A stretch of 64,000 nucleotides of DNA from contig CAVSVP010000009.1 of assembly GCA_963731125.1 (NCBI GenBank), positions 1 to 64,000 on the forward strand, given 5' to 3'. This DNA comes from CAVSVP01 sp963731125 (lineage in GTDB: Bacteria; Pseudomonadota; Gammaproteobacteria; Competibacterales; Competibacteraceae). Position 1 is the stretch's first letter; each line of letters begins with the position of its first letter. The notes under the pieces were generated by a model. The model was not told the DNA's origin and ran no database searches. It worked only from the letters and a program-made list of their open reading frames with translations. Of this stretch, positions 46,874 through 54,780 are shown in pieces. Position numbers and translations under genes: made by a program.

Positions 46874-48059
46874 TCACTTGCTCACTACTTTATGCAATGC
46901 TGCAACCACTGCATCCTGCTGTTCAAAACTCATTTGCGGAAACAGCGGCAGGATGATAACTCTGTCCTGCGCTTCTTCACTATGGCGCAACTGCTGGCAG
47001 CATCCGGCACTACAGTCACAACCTTCAAATCCAACTTCGCAGGTCCACGTGCCCGCTGGGTAAGCTCCTTCTCGATGCGAGCACATGATGCCGCGGCGAG
47101 TGGCCACACCGGCATCGAGCATCGACTGCATCACCTGTCGCTGATCGCAGCCTTGCGGCAAGCGGACACAATAGCTTTGCCAATTACTGCGAGCCCAATC
47201 AGGCTCTGACGGTAAACCAAGGCCGGGGATTGATCTCAGCAAAGCGTTATAACGAGCTGCCAATTCCCTGCGCTTTGTCCACGATTTGAGGTAACCGCTT
47301 GAGCTGCTCGCAGCCGATAGCTGCCTGAATGTCGGTCATCCGGAAATTAAAACCGACCTCAGGGTAACTCTCGAAAATCACCTCAGAAGCGTTATGTCTT
47401 GCCGTATCCGGCACGCTCATGCAGTGCTGTCGCAGCAGCCGGAAATGCTTATCCCAGGCCGGGTTGTTTGTGGTCAACATACCTCCCTCGCCCGTCGTGA
47501 TGACCTTGCGGGGATGGAAAGAAAAACATGCAATATCACCGTGGGGCTTACCTATTCGCTCCCAGTCGTTTCCTATGCGAATTTCGCTGCCGATAGCACA
47601 AGCCGCATCTTCTATGACAGGCAAGCCATGACGAGAAGCAATCTCGAGAATCTTGGGCATGTCGCATGGCATACCGACTTGATGCACGCAAAGGATCGCT
47701 TTCGTGCGCTCGCAGATAGCGGATTCAAGCAAGGCAGGATTCATATTAAAGGTATCGGGACAGATATCCACAAATACCGGTATTGCTCCGCAATAGCGGA
47801 TACTGTTTGCCGTCGCAATAAAAGAATGGCTGACGGTTATAACGTGATCACCGGGTTTTACACCAACGGCAAGAAGCGCCAGATGTAAGGCGGTGGTGCA
47901 GCTTGACACGGCGCAGGCGTACTCTGCTCCAACATACGCGGCAAAAGCTTGCTCAAATTCCGCTACGCAGGGCCCTTGGCTTACCCATCCGGATTGCAGA
48001 GCCTTTGTGGCAGCGGCGATCTCTTCATCGCCGATCATCGGTTTAGTGATTGGTATCAT
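46874..48059 (-). pseudogene. DegT/DnrJ/EryC1-family sugar aminotransferase, frameshifted
   Basis: ATG at 48059 (MIPITKPMIGDEEIAAATKA), overlapping the end of the upstream epimerase by 17 bases. PLP-site lysine in CFSFHPRKVITTGEGGML near residue 190; substrate-side motifs VSSCTTALHLALLAVGVKPG and VIEDAACAIGSEI. After QLKRLPQIVDK an extra base near 47265 ends the frame; the other frame resumes RRELAARYNALLRSIPGLGL and runs to ILPLFPQMSFEQQDAVV, stop 46874. Rejoined length about 395. It would aminate a keto-sugar nucleotide using glutamate. Confidence 0.88.
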
Positions 48060-49122
48060 GCCCGACTCCACTATTGAGCAGACCATCTACTGAACTGTTT
48101 TGCCTATGCACACTAACCTCCGTCGCAGCCTGCTTGGAATTAAAGCAATCCGGATCAATCGAGACACGTTCCTCTCGCCACCATGAGACAAGCTTTTTCA
48201 AGCCTTCGTTGAGCGGAACACTTGCTTTGAAATTCAGCATCCGTTGCGCTTTGCTGGTATCAGCCAAACGCCGCTGCACAGGATTTACCTTTCGCTCTGG
48301 ACGGTATTCCGGCTGCAGACTCGATCCCATGACCTGTAACAGCGTGTTGGCAAGCTGATTGAGGCTTGTTTCCGTTTCGCTTGCCACATTGAATACCTCG
48401 TCCGTAGCATCGGCTTTCGCGGCTAGAATATTGGCACGAGCAACGTCGCAAATATAGACGAAATCCATGGTCTGATTACCGTCACCGAAGATTTGCGGCG
48501 CTTCACCGGCTGCGATACGTTCCATCCAGCGGATCAATACCTCTGTGTAAACCCCATGAATATCCATACGCGGACCGTAGGCGTTGAAATAACGCAGCGC
48601 CACATAGTCAAGCCCATACATCTCATGAAAGCTGCGCAATAATCCTTCGTTGAATGCTTTTGCAGCGCCATAAAGGGTACGGTTATTGTAAGGGTGCTGG
48701 GACTCAGGTGTGGGAAACTGCTCCGCCATACCGTAAATGGAGGCGGAAGAGGCTGCAACGACCTTTTCGACGTTATGCTTGACACAAAGTTCCAGCAGAT
48801 CGAAGGTGGCATCGACCATCACCTCGAGGGCTTCCCTCGGCTCCTTGGCACATTGGGTAATTCTCAGCGCCGCTTGGTGGAAGACAACATCGGTGTCTTT
48901 GATCACTTTTTCCATGAGCTCACGATCGCGTATGTCCCCCTCTAATAGACGCACCGGACCACGCGTTCTCGCAGCGGTCAAATTCTCGCTCCGACCGCGC
49001 ACCATGTTATCGATGACTACGATTTCCTTACAACCCTCCTCGGTCAATTGATCGACGATATGCGATCCTACAAAACCTGCTCCGCCCGTTACGAGAATTC
49101 TTTTATTTTCTAATTTCATCAC
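48043..49122 (-). CDS. NAD-dependent nucleotide-sugar epimerase/dehydratase
   Basis: 359 residues; ATG at 49122 or the adjacent one at 49119. Extended SDR: ILVTGGAGFVGSHIVDQL (GxxGxxG), DNMVRGRSENL, ASSASIYG (catalytic serine), YGAAKAFNEGL (YxxxK), ALRYFNAYGPRMDIHGVYTE and the substrate-side GDGNQTMDFVYICDVARANI. Closest in feel to UDP-glucose/UDP-GlcNAc 4-epimerases; exact specificity cannot be read. Complete. The following aminotransferase overlaps its end. Confidence 0.9.
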   Translation of the reverse strand: MMKLENKRILVTGGAGFVGSHIVDQLTEEGCKEIVVIDNMVRGRSENLTAARTRGPVRLLEGDIRDRELMEKVIKDTDVVFHQAALRITQCAKEPREALEVMVDATFDLLELCVKHNVEKVVAASSASIYGMAEQFPTPESQHPYNNRTLYGAAKAFNEGLLRSFHEMYGLDYVALRYFNAYGPRMDIHGVYTEVLIRWMERIAAGEAPQIFGDGNQTMDFVYICDVARANILAAKADATDEVFNVASETETSLNQLANTLLQVMGSSLQPEYRPERKVNPVQRRLADTSKAQRMLNFKASVPLNEGLKKLVSWWREERVSIDPDCFNSKQAATEVSVHRQNSSVDGLLNSGVGHDTNH

Positions 49123-49175
49123 AAAAATCCTTTCCGTTCGCTAATTGTACCGAGTGGGTTTACCAGTTAATTTAT

Positions 49176-49832
49176 TCAGCCGTTCCCAGCAGAGTCATTG
49201 TCTTTCCGCCAGCCTATGATTTTTGCAGGCACACCGGCAACTTTGGCAAATGCAGGTATATCTTGAGTCACTACAGCGCCTGCTCCTACGATAGCGCCTT
49301 TACCGACCGTCACGCCGGGCAGCAGCACTGCGTTCGTTCCGATATCCGCCCACTCTCCTACGCGCACAGGCTTAATCTCCAGATCGGTCTTAATAATGGG
49401 CACATCCACTGGTATTCCCGTATGGGCCGAACCCAGCACCTTGGCTCCCGGGCCCCAGCCCACATGATTCTCAAGCACCAAATCACGGGCATCGAAATAA
49501 CTGTGTGGTCCAATCCAGACGTGATCGCCTATCTGGCAGAGGCCGTCAAAGCGGCCCTGGATAAAGGTTTGACTGCCGATAAAAACACCGTTGCCAATCT
49601 CGAATGTTTCGGGGTGTTTAAAACCGGCATTGGGTTCCACTTGCAATCCATCGCCACAGCATCGTGCCAGCGCATGCCACAGCACGCGCCGCATGAGAGC
49701 ATCGAAAGATCCATACCCTTGGATAAAGCGGCCATACAGTTCCAGAAACCCTTCCCGACCGTGTTGCTTGCGCAGATCTTCTGCGAATCCTCTGATATAG
49801 GCAGGATCCGAAGGAAGTTCGCGCAAGTCCAT
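49176..49832 (-). CDS. Hexapeptide-repeat O/N-acetyltransferase
   Basis: 218 residues. N-terminal 75 residues helical, then a left-handed beta-helix with hexapeptide rungs: IGNGVFIGSQTFIQGRFDGL, IGDHVWIGPHSYFDARDLVL, and the C-terminal NAVLLPGVTVGKGAIVGAGA VVTQDIPAFAKVAGVPAKII typical of the family. Transfers acetyl from acetyl-CoA to a sugar. Located 39 bp after the aminotransferase stop. It may acetylate the repeat unit; acceptor unknown. Confidence 0.88.
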   Translation of the reverse strand: MDLRELPSDPAYIRGFAEDLRKQHGREGFLELYGRFIQGYGSFDALMRRVLWHALARCCGDGLQVEPNAGFKHPETFEIGNGVFIGSQTFIQGRFDGLCQIGDHVWIGPHSYFDARDLVLENHVGWGPGAKVLGSAHTGIPVDVPIIKTDLEIKPVRVGEWADIGTNAVLLPGVTVGKGAIVGAGAVVTQDIPAFAKVAGVPAKIIGWRKDNDSAGNG

Positions 49833-49870
49833 GTACCGCCCTTACTACACGGGATGATCCGATGCCGTCT

Positions 49871-50974
49871 TTAGCCGTCATGCACCGCCTCACGCACGGC
49901 ATTGCAAACGGTCTCGATCTGAGCGTCTTGTAATTCAGGAAACATGGGTAGCGATAACAGCTCCGCCGCCGCCTTTTCCGTTACAGGCAGATCTCCGGCA
50001 CCGTAGCCGAATTCTTCATAGGCTTTCTGCAAATGAACCGGGATCGGATAATGAATGCCCGTCTGGATTTCCCTGGCCTGCAGTGCATCCTGCAATTTAT
50101 CCCGCGCAGCCGTGCGCACCGCATAGACATGATAAACATGGCGGACATAGGGCATTTCCTCCGGCATTTTTACGCCTGAGTCCGCCAAAAGTTCATTGTA
50201 GTAGGCCGCATGCCGGCGGCGAGCCTCGGTCCAGGCATCCAGGTGGCGCAGCTTCACGCGCAAGACCGCACCCTGCACGCCCTCCATCCGATAATTAAAC
50301 CCTTTTAGCACATGGTGGTATTTACGCTCCTGGCCCCAGTCACGCAACATGCGTATAGTGTGTGCATACTCTTCGTTATTGGTCACCACCATGCCGCCTT
50401 CTCCACAAGCCCCCAGATTCTTGCCCGGATAAAAGCTAAAACAGCCAAGATCGCCAATGGAACCGACGCGGCGGCCTTTATACTCTGCCCCATGGGCTTG
50501 GGCGGCATCTTCGATGACCACCAGCTTATGGCGGCGGGCGATAGCTAAAATGGGGTCCAGGTCGGCGGGCTGTCCGTGCAAATGTACGGGCAGAATGACC
50601 TTGGTACGGTCCGTAATCGCTGCTTCGACTTGACTAACGTCCATATTTAGGGTTCGGGGATCGACATCCACGAACACCGGCCGCGCTCCGGTATAGTCGA
50701 TGGCTGCCACGGTGGCGACAAAAGTGCAGGACACGGTGATAACTTCATCTCCCGCGCCTACGCCGGCAGCCAATAAAGCCAGATGCAAGGCGCTCGTACC
50801 GGAATTGACGCCAATGCCGAATTTCCCTCCGCTATAGGAGGCAAATTCCTCTTCGAAGGCTGCGACTTCTTTTCCCAGTATCACTTGAGTGCTAGCCAAT
50901 GTGGCGTTCACTGCGCTCTGAATGTCATCCTTAATGGTTGCGTACTGTGCCTTTAGATCAAGAAACGGAATCAT
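49871..50974 (-). CDS. DegT-family aminotransferase, WbpE-like
   Basis: 367 residues, ATG at 50974 overlapping the oxidoreductase stop (ATGA). PLP lysine in CFSFYPGKNLGACGEGGMVV near residue 183; also NSGTSALHLALLAAGVGAGD and VIEDAAQAHGAEYKGR. This motif set is that of WbpE/WlbC, which aminates the 3-keto group of UDP-GlcNAc(3-keto)A to the 3-amino sugar. Adjacent WbpB- and WbpD-like genes support this assignment. Complete. Confidence 0.9.
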   Translation of the reverse strand: MIPFLDLKAQYATIKDDIQSAVNATLASTQVILGKEVAAFEEEFASYSGGKFGIGVNSGTSALHLALLAAGVGAGDEVITVSCTFVATVAAIDYTGARPVFVDVDPRTLNMDVSQVEAAITDRTKVILPVHLHGQPADLDPILAIARRHKLVVIEDAAQAHGAEYKGRRVGSIGDLGCFSFYPGKNLGACGEGGMVVTNNEEYAHTIRMLRDWGQERKYHHVLKGFNYRMEGVQGAVLRVKLRHLDAWTEARRRHAAYYNELLADSGVKMPEEMPYVRHVYHVYAVRTAARDKLQDALQAREIQTGIHYPIPVHLQKAYEEFGYGAGDLPVTEKAAAELLSLPMFPELQDAQIETVCNAVREAVHDG

Positions 50975-52002
50975 GTTCTTACCATCCTATGTGGCTCAAG
51001 TTCTACGGGGCAACCACGCTCATTCATAGATTGCGTCGCCGCCTCCAGTATACGCACCACCCGCAATCCGGCTTGGCCATCAGTGATGGAGCGTTCCCCT
51101 TGCGTTATACAACGAACAAAGTGTTGAGCCTCAAGTCGCAGCGCTTCCGTCATCTCTAATTTTGGAGCCCACATATCTCCCGTTCGATATCCGATCAGTG
51201 TGTTATAGAGTTTCTCTTTACTGCCATTTAGCGTAATTCCCTTATCGTACAATTTAATCTTCTCACTGGGTTCCAGGTCATCATAGACAATCATTTTGCG
51301 GCTGCCGCCAATCAGCGTTCGGCGCACTTTTACCGGCGCCAACCAGTTGACATGCAAATGAGCAATAGCATCATTTTCGAAAAATACAGTGAGAAATGCG
51401 ATATTGGCAGGTTTACCCGGTACATGACTCACGCCCGTTGCAGAAACCGCAACCGGTGTTAAAGGAAATACATAATCCATTATGGATAAATCATGCACTG
51501 CCAGATCCCAAAGCACACTGACATCCGGCTGAAACAGACCAAGATTCACCCGCACCGAGTCGTAATAGTACAGGTCGCCTAATTCACCCTTATCCGCTAA
51601 TTCATGGATTTTGCGAACGGCTCCCGTATAGATAAAGGTATGATCCACATGCAGTACGAGATTGCGTTTTGCAGCTTCGGCTATCAGCCGTTCCCCTTGT
51701 TCTGATGTTTCCGTTAGGGGTTTTTCAACAAAGACATGTTTTCCCGCCCTAAGAGCCTGTAACGCCAACTCATAGTGACTGGATACCGGAGTTGCAATGG
51801 CAATGACATCAATTTCCGGATCCGATAGTAATGATTGGTAATCGGTAGTGGTATTAATGGCGGGATAATTAGACTTAACCAACTGCAGCCGCTTTGTGTC
51901 GAGATCACTTACCGCGACGACTTGAGCTTCTGATATTCCTGAAAAGTTACGAACTAAGTTAGGTCCCCAATAACCATATCCGATAACGCCTACTTTAATC
52001 AT
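50971..52002 (-). CDS. Gfo/Idh/MocA oxidoreductase, WbpB/WlbA-like
   Basis: 343 residues. Rossmann motif VGVIGYGYWGPNLVRNF, ATPVSSHYELALQALRAGKH, EKPLTETSEQGERL (active-site lysine) and HTFIYTGAVRKIHELADKG, then the C-terminal alpha/beta domain. The WGPNLVRN motif is usual in enzymes oxidising C3 of UDP-GlcNAc uronate. Directly coupled to the WbpE-like gene by ATGA. Complete. Confidence 0.9.
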   Translation of the reverse strand: MIKVGVIGYGYWGPNLVRNFSGISEAQVVAVSDLDTKRLQLVKSNYPAINTTTDYQSLLSDPEIDVIAIATPVSSHYELALQALRAGKHVFVEKPLTETSEQGERLIAEAAKRNLVLHVDHTFIYTGAVRKIHELADKGELGDLYYYDSVRVNLGLFQPDVSVLWDLAVHDLSIMDYVFPLTPVAVSATGVSHVPGKPANIAFLTVFFENDAIAHLHVNWLAPVKVRRTLIGGSRKMIVYDDLEPSEKIKLYDKGITLNGSKEKLYNTLIGYRTGDMWAPKLEMTEALRLEAQHFVRCITQGERSITDGQAGLRVVRILEAATQSMNERGCPVELEPHRMVRT

Positions 52003-52383
52003 GATTTTTTCCTGATGCTCAAAAACAAATGTATTTCTATCAAAATAGATGCTTATTAAAATAAATTTTCATTAGCAGAAACGACTATAAAAAGAATTAC
52101 ATCTAGAATAATTAAAATAAGGAAGTGGTTGATCAGAATAATACTACTTAGTGATCATAAATATCGAATGGACACAATATTTAACAATACAGGTGCGGCG
52201 GATTTATAATGAAGGTTATTTAGAGAAAGGCAAGCTAATACCCGCTATTAAAGAAATTTATTTTTCATTTAAACGTACGGTAAAACTCGTCAACAAAAGC
52301 TTAATTAACAATTACCTGTAAAAAAACGTTCTCTACAACTTAGGTAAAGAGAGAAAAAGTCAACGACAGCAATTACTGCAACG
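52003..52383. other. Intergenic, AT-rich, nothing recognised
   Basis: 381 bp of very AT-rich sequence between the WbpD-like stop and the WbpB-like start. No gene. It may hold a promoter for the downstream minus-strand genes, but no clear -35/-10 pair was found. Confidence 0.4.
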
Positions 52384-52869
52384 TTATTTCGCCTGTTCCC
52401 TGTCCCGGATGTCACCAATAATTTTGGCAGGCACGCCAGCGACGATTGCATAATCCGGCACATCTCGGTTGACCACGGCCCCAGCACCCACTAAAGCCTC
52501 CTTGCCGATTGTGATTCCACCCAAAATAGTAGCATTACTACCCAATGAGGCACGGGTTTTAACGCGGGTGCGAATCACTTGCCAATCGGCTTCTGTCTGC
52601 AGCATGCCTTCTCCCGTTACTGCCTTAGGATAGATGTCATTAATAAACATGACGCCGTGTCCTACAAAAACACCGTCTTCAATCTCGACACCCTCGCAGA
52701 TAAAGGTATGGCTGGAAATTTTGACGTTACAGCCGATTGAGACTCCCTTTTGAATTTCTACGAAGGTGCCGACCCTGGAACCCTTTCCAATGACGCAGCC
52801 ATACAGATTCACCAGTTCAGGATGGTGTATGACAACGCCTTCACCCAGCACCACATCCGTTGTAATCAT
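52384..52869 (-). CDS. Hexapeptide N-acetyltransferase, WbpD/WlbB-like
   Basis: 161 residues, ATG at 52869. Left-handed beta-helix from the first residues: VVLGEGVVIHHPELVNLYGC, GKGSRVGTFVEIQKGVSIG, the FVGHGVMFINDIYPKA segment characteristic of WbpD/WlbB, and GKEALVGAGAVVNRDVPDY then AIVAGVPAKIIGD. It would acetylate the 3-amino group made by WbpE to yield UDP-2,3-diacetamido-glucuronate. WbpA (the 6-dehydrogenase) and WbpI (2-epimerase) are not in the window. Confidence 0.9.
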   Translation of the reverse strand: MITTDVVLGEGVVIHHPELVNLYGCVIGKGSRVGTFVEIQKGVSIGCNVKISSHTFICEGVEIEDGVFVGHGVMFINDIYPKAVTGEGMLQTEADWQVIRTRVKTRASLGSNATILGGITIGKEALVGAGAVVNRDVPDYAIVAGVPAKIIGDIRDREQAK

Positions 52870-52945
52870 TGACTTTTCTCTGGCAAAAAATACTACGTTC
52901 TAAATTTCGAAGATCCTGAAGCGCTTATTGGTGGTAAGATAATTG

Positions 52946-54064
52946 TTACGGTGTAGGAGTACCGATGGCGGTATCCCGGTCGTTCTGGATCTCGGCGGCG
53001 GAAAGCGCGCGGTTATAGATCCGGACCTCGTCTATCAGACCGGCAAAGTACTCACCCCAAGGGGCGTTTCCGCCAATCCGCAGCGGCGAAGTCGAGGCTA
53101 CCATGGTACCGCTCACACTTCCGCTTCCAACCTGATTGCCGTTGACATAAAGCCGGAGTATGGCCCCGTCGTAAGTCGCCGCCAAGTGGGTCCACGTGTT
53201 AAGAGAAAGACCACCAGTGCCGATGGCCGCGATATCCGAGCCACCCGTATTGACGTAAGCAGCCGGCCGCGGGGCATTGTCGTATCCGTAGAGAACATAG
53301 GACAATCCGTTTGGTCGCTCCTTCATGATCACGGTGCGCCAGCCACTCAAGACGCTAGGGTTCACCCATGCCGATACCGTCATACCCGTGCCGAGGTCAA
53401 GGTCGTTGGCATCTGCTACCGTGACCCAATTGCTGGTCCCGTTGAAGCTGAGCGCGTTACCGAACTGTCCTGTTGCCCAGGTTGCGCCGCTGATGGTTCC
53501 GGTGTGCCCATTACCGGACGCATCGCTCACGGTGGTGCCGGCACCCTCGTCAAAGGAGTATGCTGCCACGAGCCCCGTCGGCGGCGAGTTCACGGTTAGC
53601 GTCGTGTTGCCAGAGACGCCGTCCAGGGTCGCCGTAATATCGCTAGTGCCCGCACCAGAGCCAGTAGCTAACCCGCCGGCGTTGATGGTCGCCACCACCG
53701 CATTGCTCGCCTCCCAGGTCACCTGGCTGGTGATGTTTTGCGTACTGTTGTCGGTATACGTCCCCATGGCGGTAAACTGCTGCGTGGCTCCTACCAAAAT
53801 CGTCGGATTCGCCGGCGTTACCGCAATCGCCGTCAGTGGCAGCGATGGCGGCGAGTTCACGGTTAGCGTCGTGCTGCCAGAGACGCCGTCCAGGGTCGCC
53901 GTAATATCGCTAGTGCCCGCACCAGAGCCAGTAGCTAACCCGCCGGCGTTGATGGTCGCCACCGCCGCATTGCTCGCCTCCCAGGTCACCTGGCTGGTGA
54001 TGTTTTGCGTACTGTTGTCGGTATACGTCCCCGTGGCGGTAAACTGCTGCGTGGCCCCTACCAA
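52946..54064 (-). CDS. Giant protein segment 7: tandem Big_2-like repeats and C-terminal LamG domain
   Basis: Two nearly identical 89-residue Ig-like repeats (VGATQQFTATGTYTDNSTQN, VTWEASNAAVATINAGGLAT, SDITATLDGVSGSTTLTVNS) are followed by a LamG/concanavalin-like domain: LVAAYSFDEGAGTTVSDASG, NALSFNGTSNWVTVADANDL, WRTVIMKERPNGLSYVLYGY, TWTHLAATYDGAILRLYVNG and GLIDEVRIYNRALSAAEIQN. Ends DTAIGTPTP; no PEP-CTERM or LPxTG signal. LamG domains commonly bind glycans, which fits the locus. Confidence 0.85.
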   Translation of the reverse strand: MVGATQQFTATGTYTDNSTQNITSQVTWEASNAAVATINAGGLATGSGAGTSDITATLDGVSGSTTLTVNSPPSLPLTAIAVTPANPTILVGATQQFTAMGTYTDNSTQNITSQVTWEASNAVVATINAGGLATGSGAGTSDITATLDGVSGNTTLTVNSPPTGLVAAYSFDEGAGTTVSDASGNGHTGTISGATWATGQFGNALSFNGTSNWVTVADANDLDLGTGMTVSAWVNPSVLSGWRTVIMKERPNGLSYVLYGYDNAPRPAAYVNTGGSDIAAIGTGGLSLNTWTHLAATYDGAILRLYVNGNQVGSGSVSGTMVASTSPLRIGGNAPWGEYFAGLIDEVRIYNRALSAAEIQNDRDTAIGTPTP

Positions 54065-54116
54065 AATTGTCGGATTCGCCGGCGTTACCGCGATCGCCGT
54101 CAGTGTCGGCGGCGTG
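53583..54116. repeat. Tandem 267-bp coding repeat (two units)
   Basis: Units 53583-53849 and 53850-54116, in frame (89 codons), almost identical in DNA as well as protein, differing at a few positions (e.g. ATG/GTG, AAT/AGC). Indicates a recent duplication of an Ig-like module. Confidence 0.85.
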
Positions 54117-54129
54117 CTCGTTCCAATCG

Positions 54130-54780
54130 TTACATTGATGCCGGACCTAGGGTTTTCAAGATTCCGCTGTCATCGACCGCACGGCTCTTGATGGTCACCG
54201 TGGTGGGAGTGCTCGGAGTGGTCCACGAGTAGCTCCAACTGGCGCGGCCATTGGCCGGATGCCAGGTCACCCCACCATCGACCGATACCTCTACACCGCC
54301 AACCACACCGCCGCCCGTGTCCGTCGCCGTACCGGTGATCGTTACGGCGTCGCCTCGGGCGATAGATTCGACCCTGCGTGCCGGCGAGGTAATCGTCGAG
54401 CTAGGAGCCGTCGTATCCGTCGAGGCCGTCGCTGGCACCAAGTTCGACTGTAAGGTCACGGGCTGAACATCCATGTCCGCAAACAGGTTCACGGTCGCTT
54501 GCTGCATCCGTACATCGGGCGCCGCACTACCACGATCGTGATTACCATCCAGTCCCCAAGGCCACTGGACCGTACCTGCTCCAAACACCAGAGCGCCACT
54601 GTCATGTCGGTACAACGTTAAATGATGCGTAGCTGTACCCGAACCAAACGTCGAGCCGTAATCTGTCAATACCGGCGCATTCGGTACTGTCGTCGTCGAC
54701 ATTCGAATCAATCCCGCAGGCCGGAATGGCTGAATTGATTGTCGAGATCTTCGTTCCACTCGTAACCCAGGGTGTCCCAC
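54130..54780 (-). CDS. Giant protein segment 6: end of dimethylformamidase-like domain and Ig-like linker
   Basis: Reads LTDYGSTFGSGTATHHLTLY, RHDSGALVFGAGTVQWPWGL and MQQATVNLFADMDVQPVTLQ, the usual C-terminal part of the dimethylformamidase-like domain. An Ig-like stretch follows: SSTITSPARRVESIARGDAV, GGVEVSVDGGVTWHPANGRA and TIKSRAVDDSGILKTLG. The frame breaks near 54150, just before the Ig-like repeats. Confidence 0.75.
   Translation of the reverse strand: MGHPGLRVERRSRQSIQPFRPAGLIRMSTTTVPNAPVLTDYGSTFGSGTATHHLTLYRHDSGALVFGAGTVQWPWGLDGNHDRGSAAPDVRMQQATVNLFADMDVQPVTLQSNLVPATASTDTTAPSSTITSPARRVESIARGDAVTITGTATDTGGGVVGGVEVSVDGGVTWHPANGRASWSYSWTTPSTPTTVTIKSRAVDDSGILKTLGPASM

Noticed and set aside
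53325..54191. 288-residue plus-strand ORF with repeated sequence
   Set aside because: Complement of the tandem Ig-like repeats and LamG region, which are clearly coding on the minus strand.
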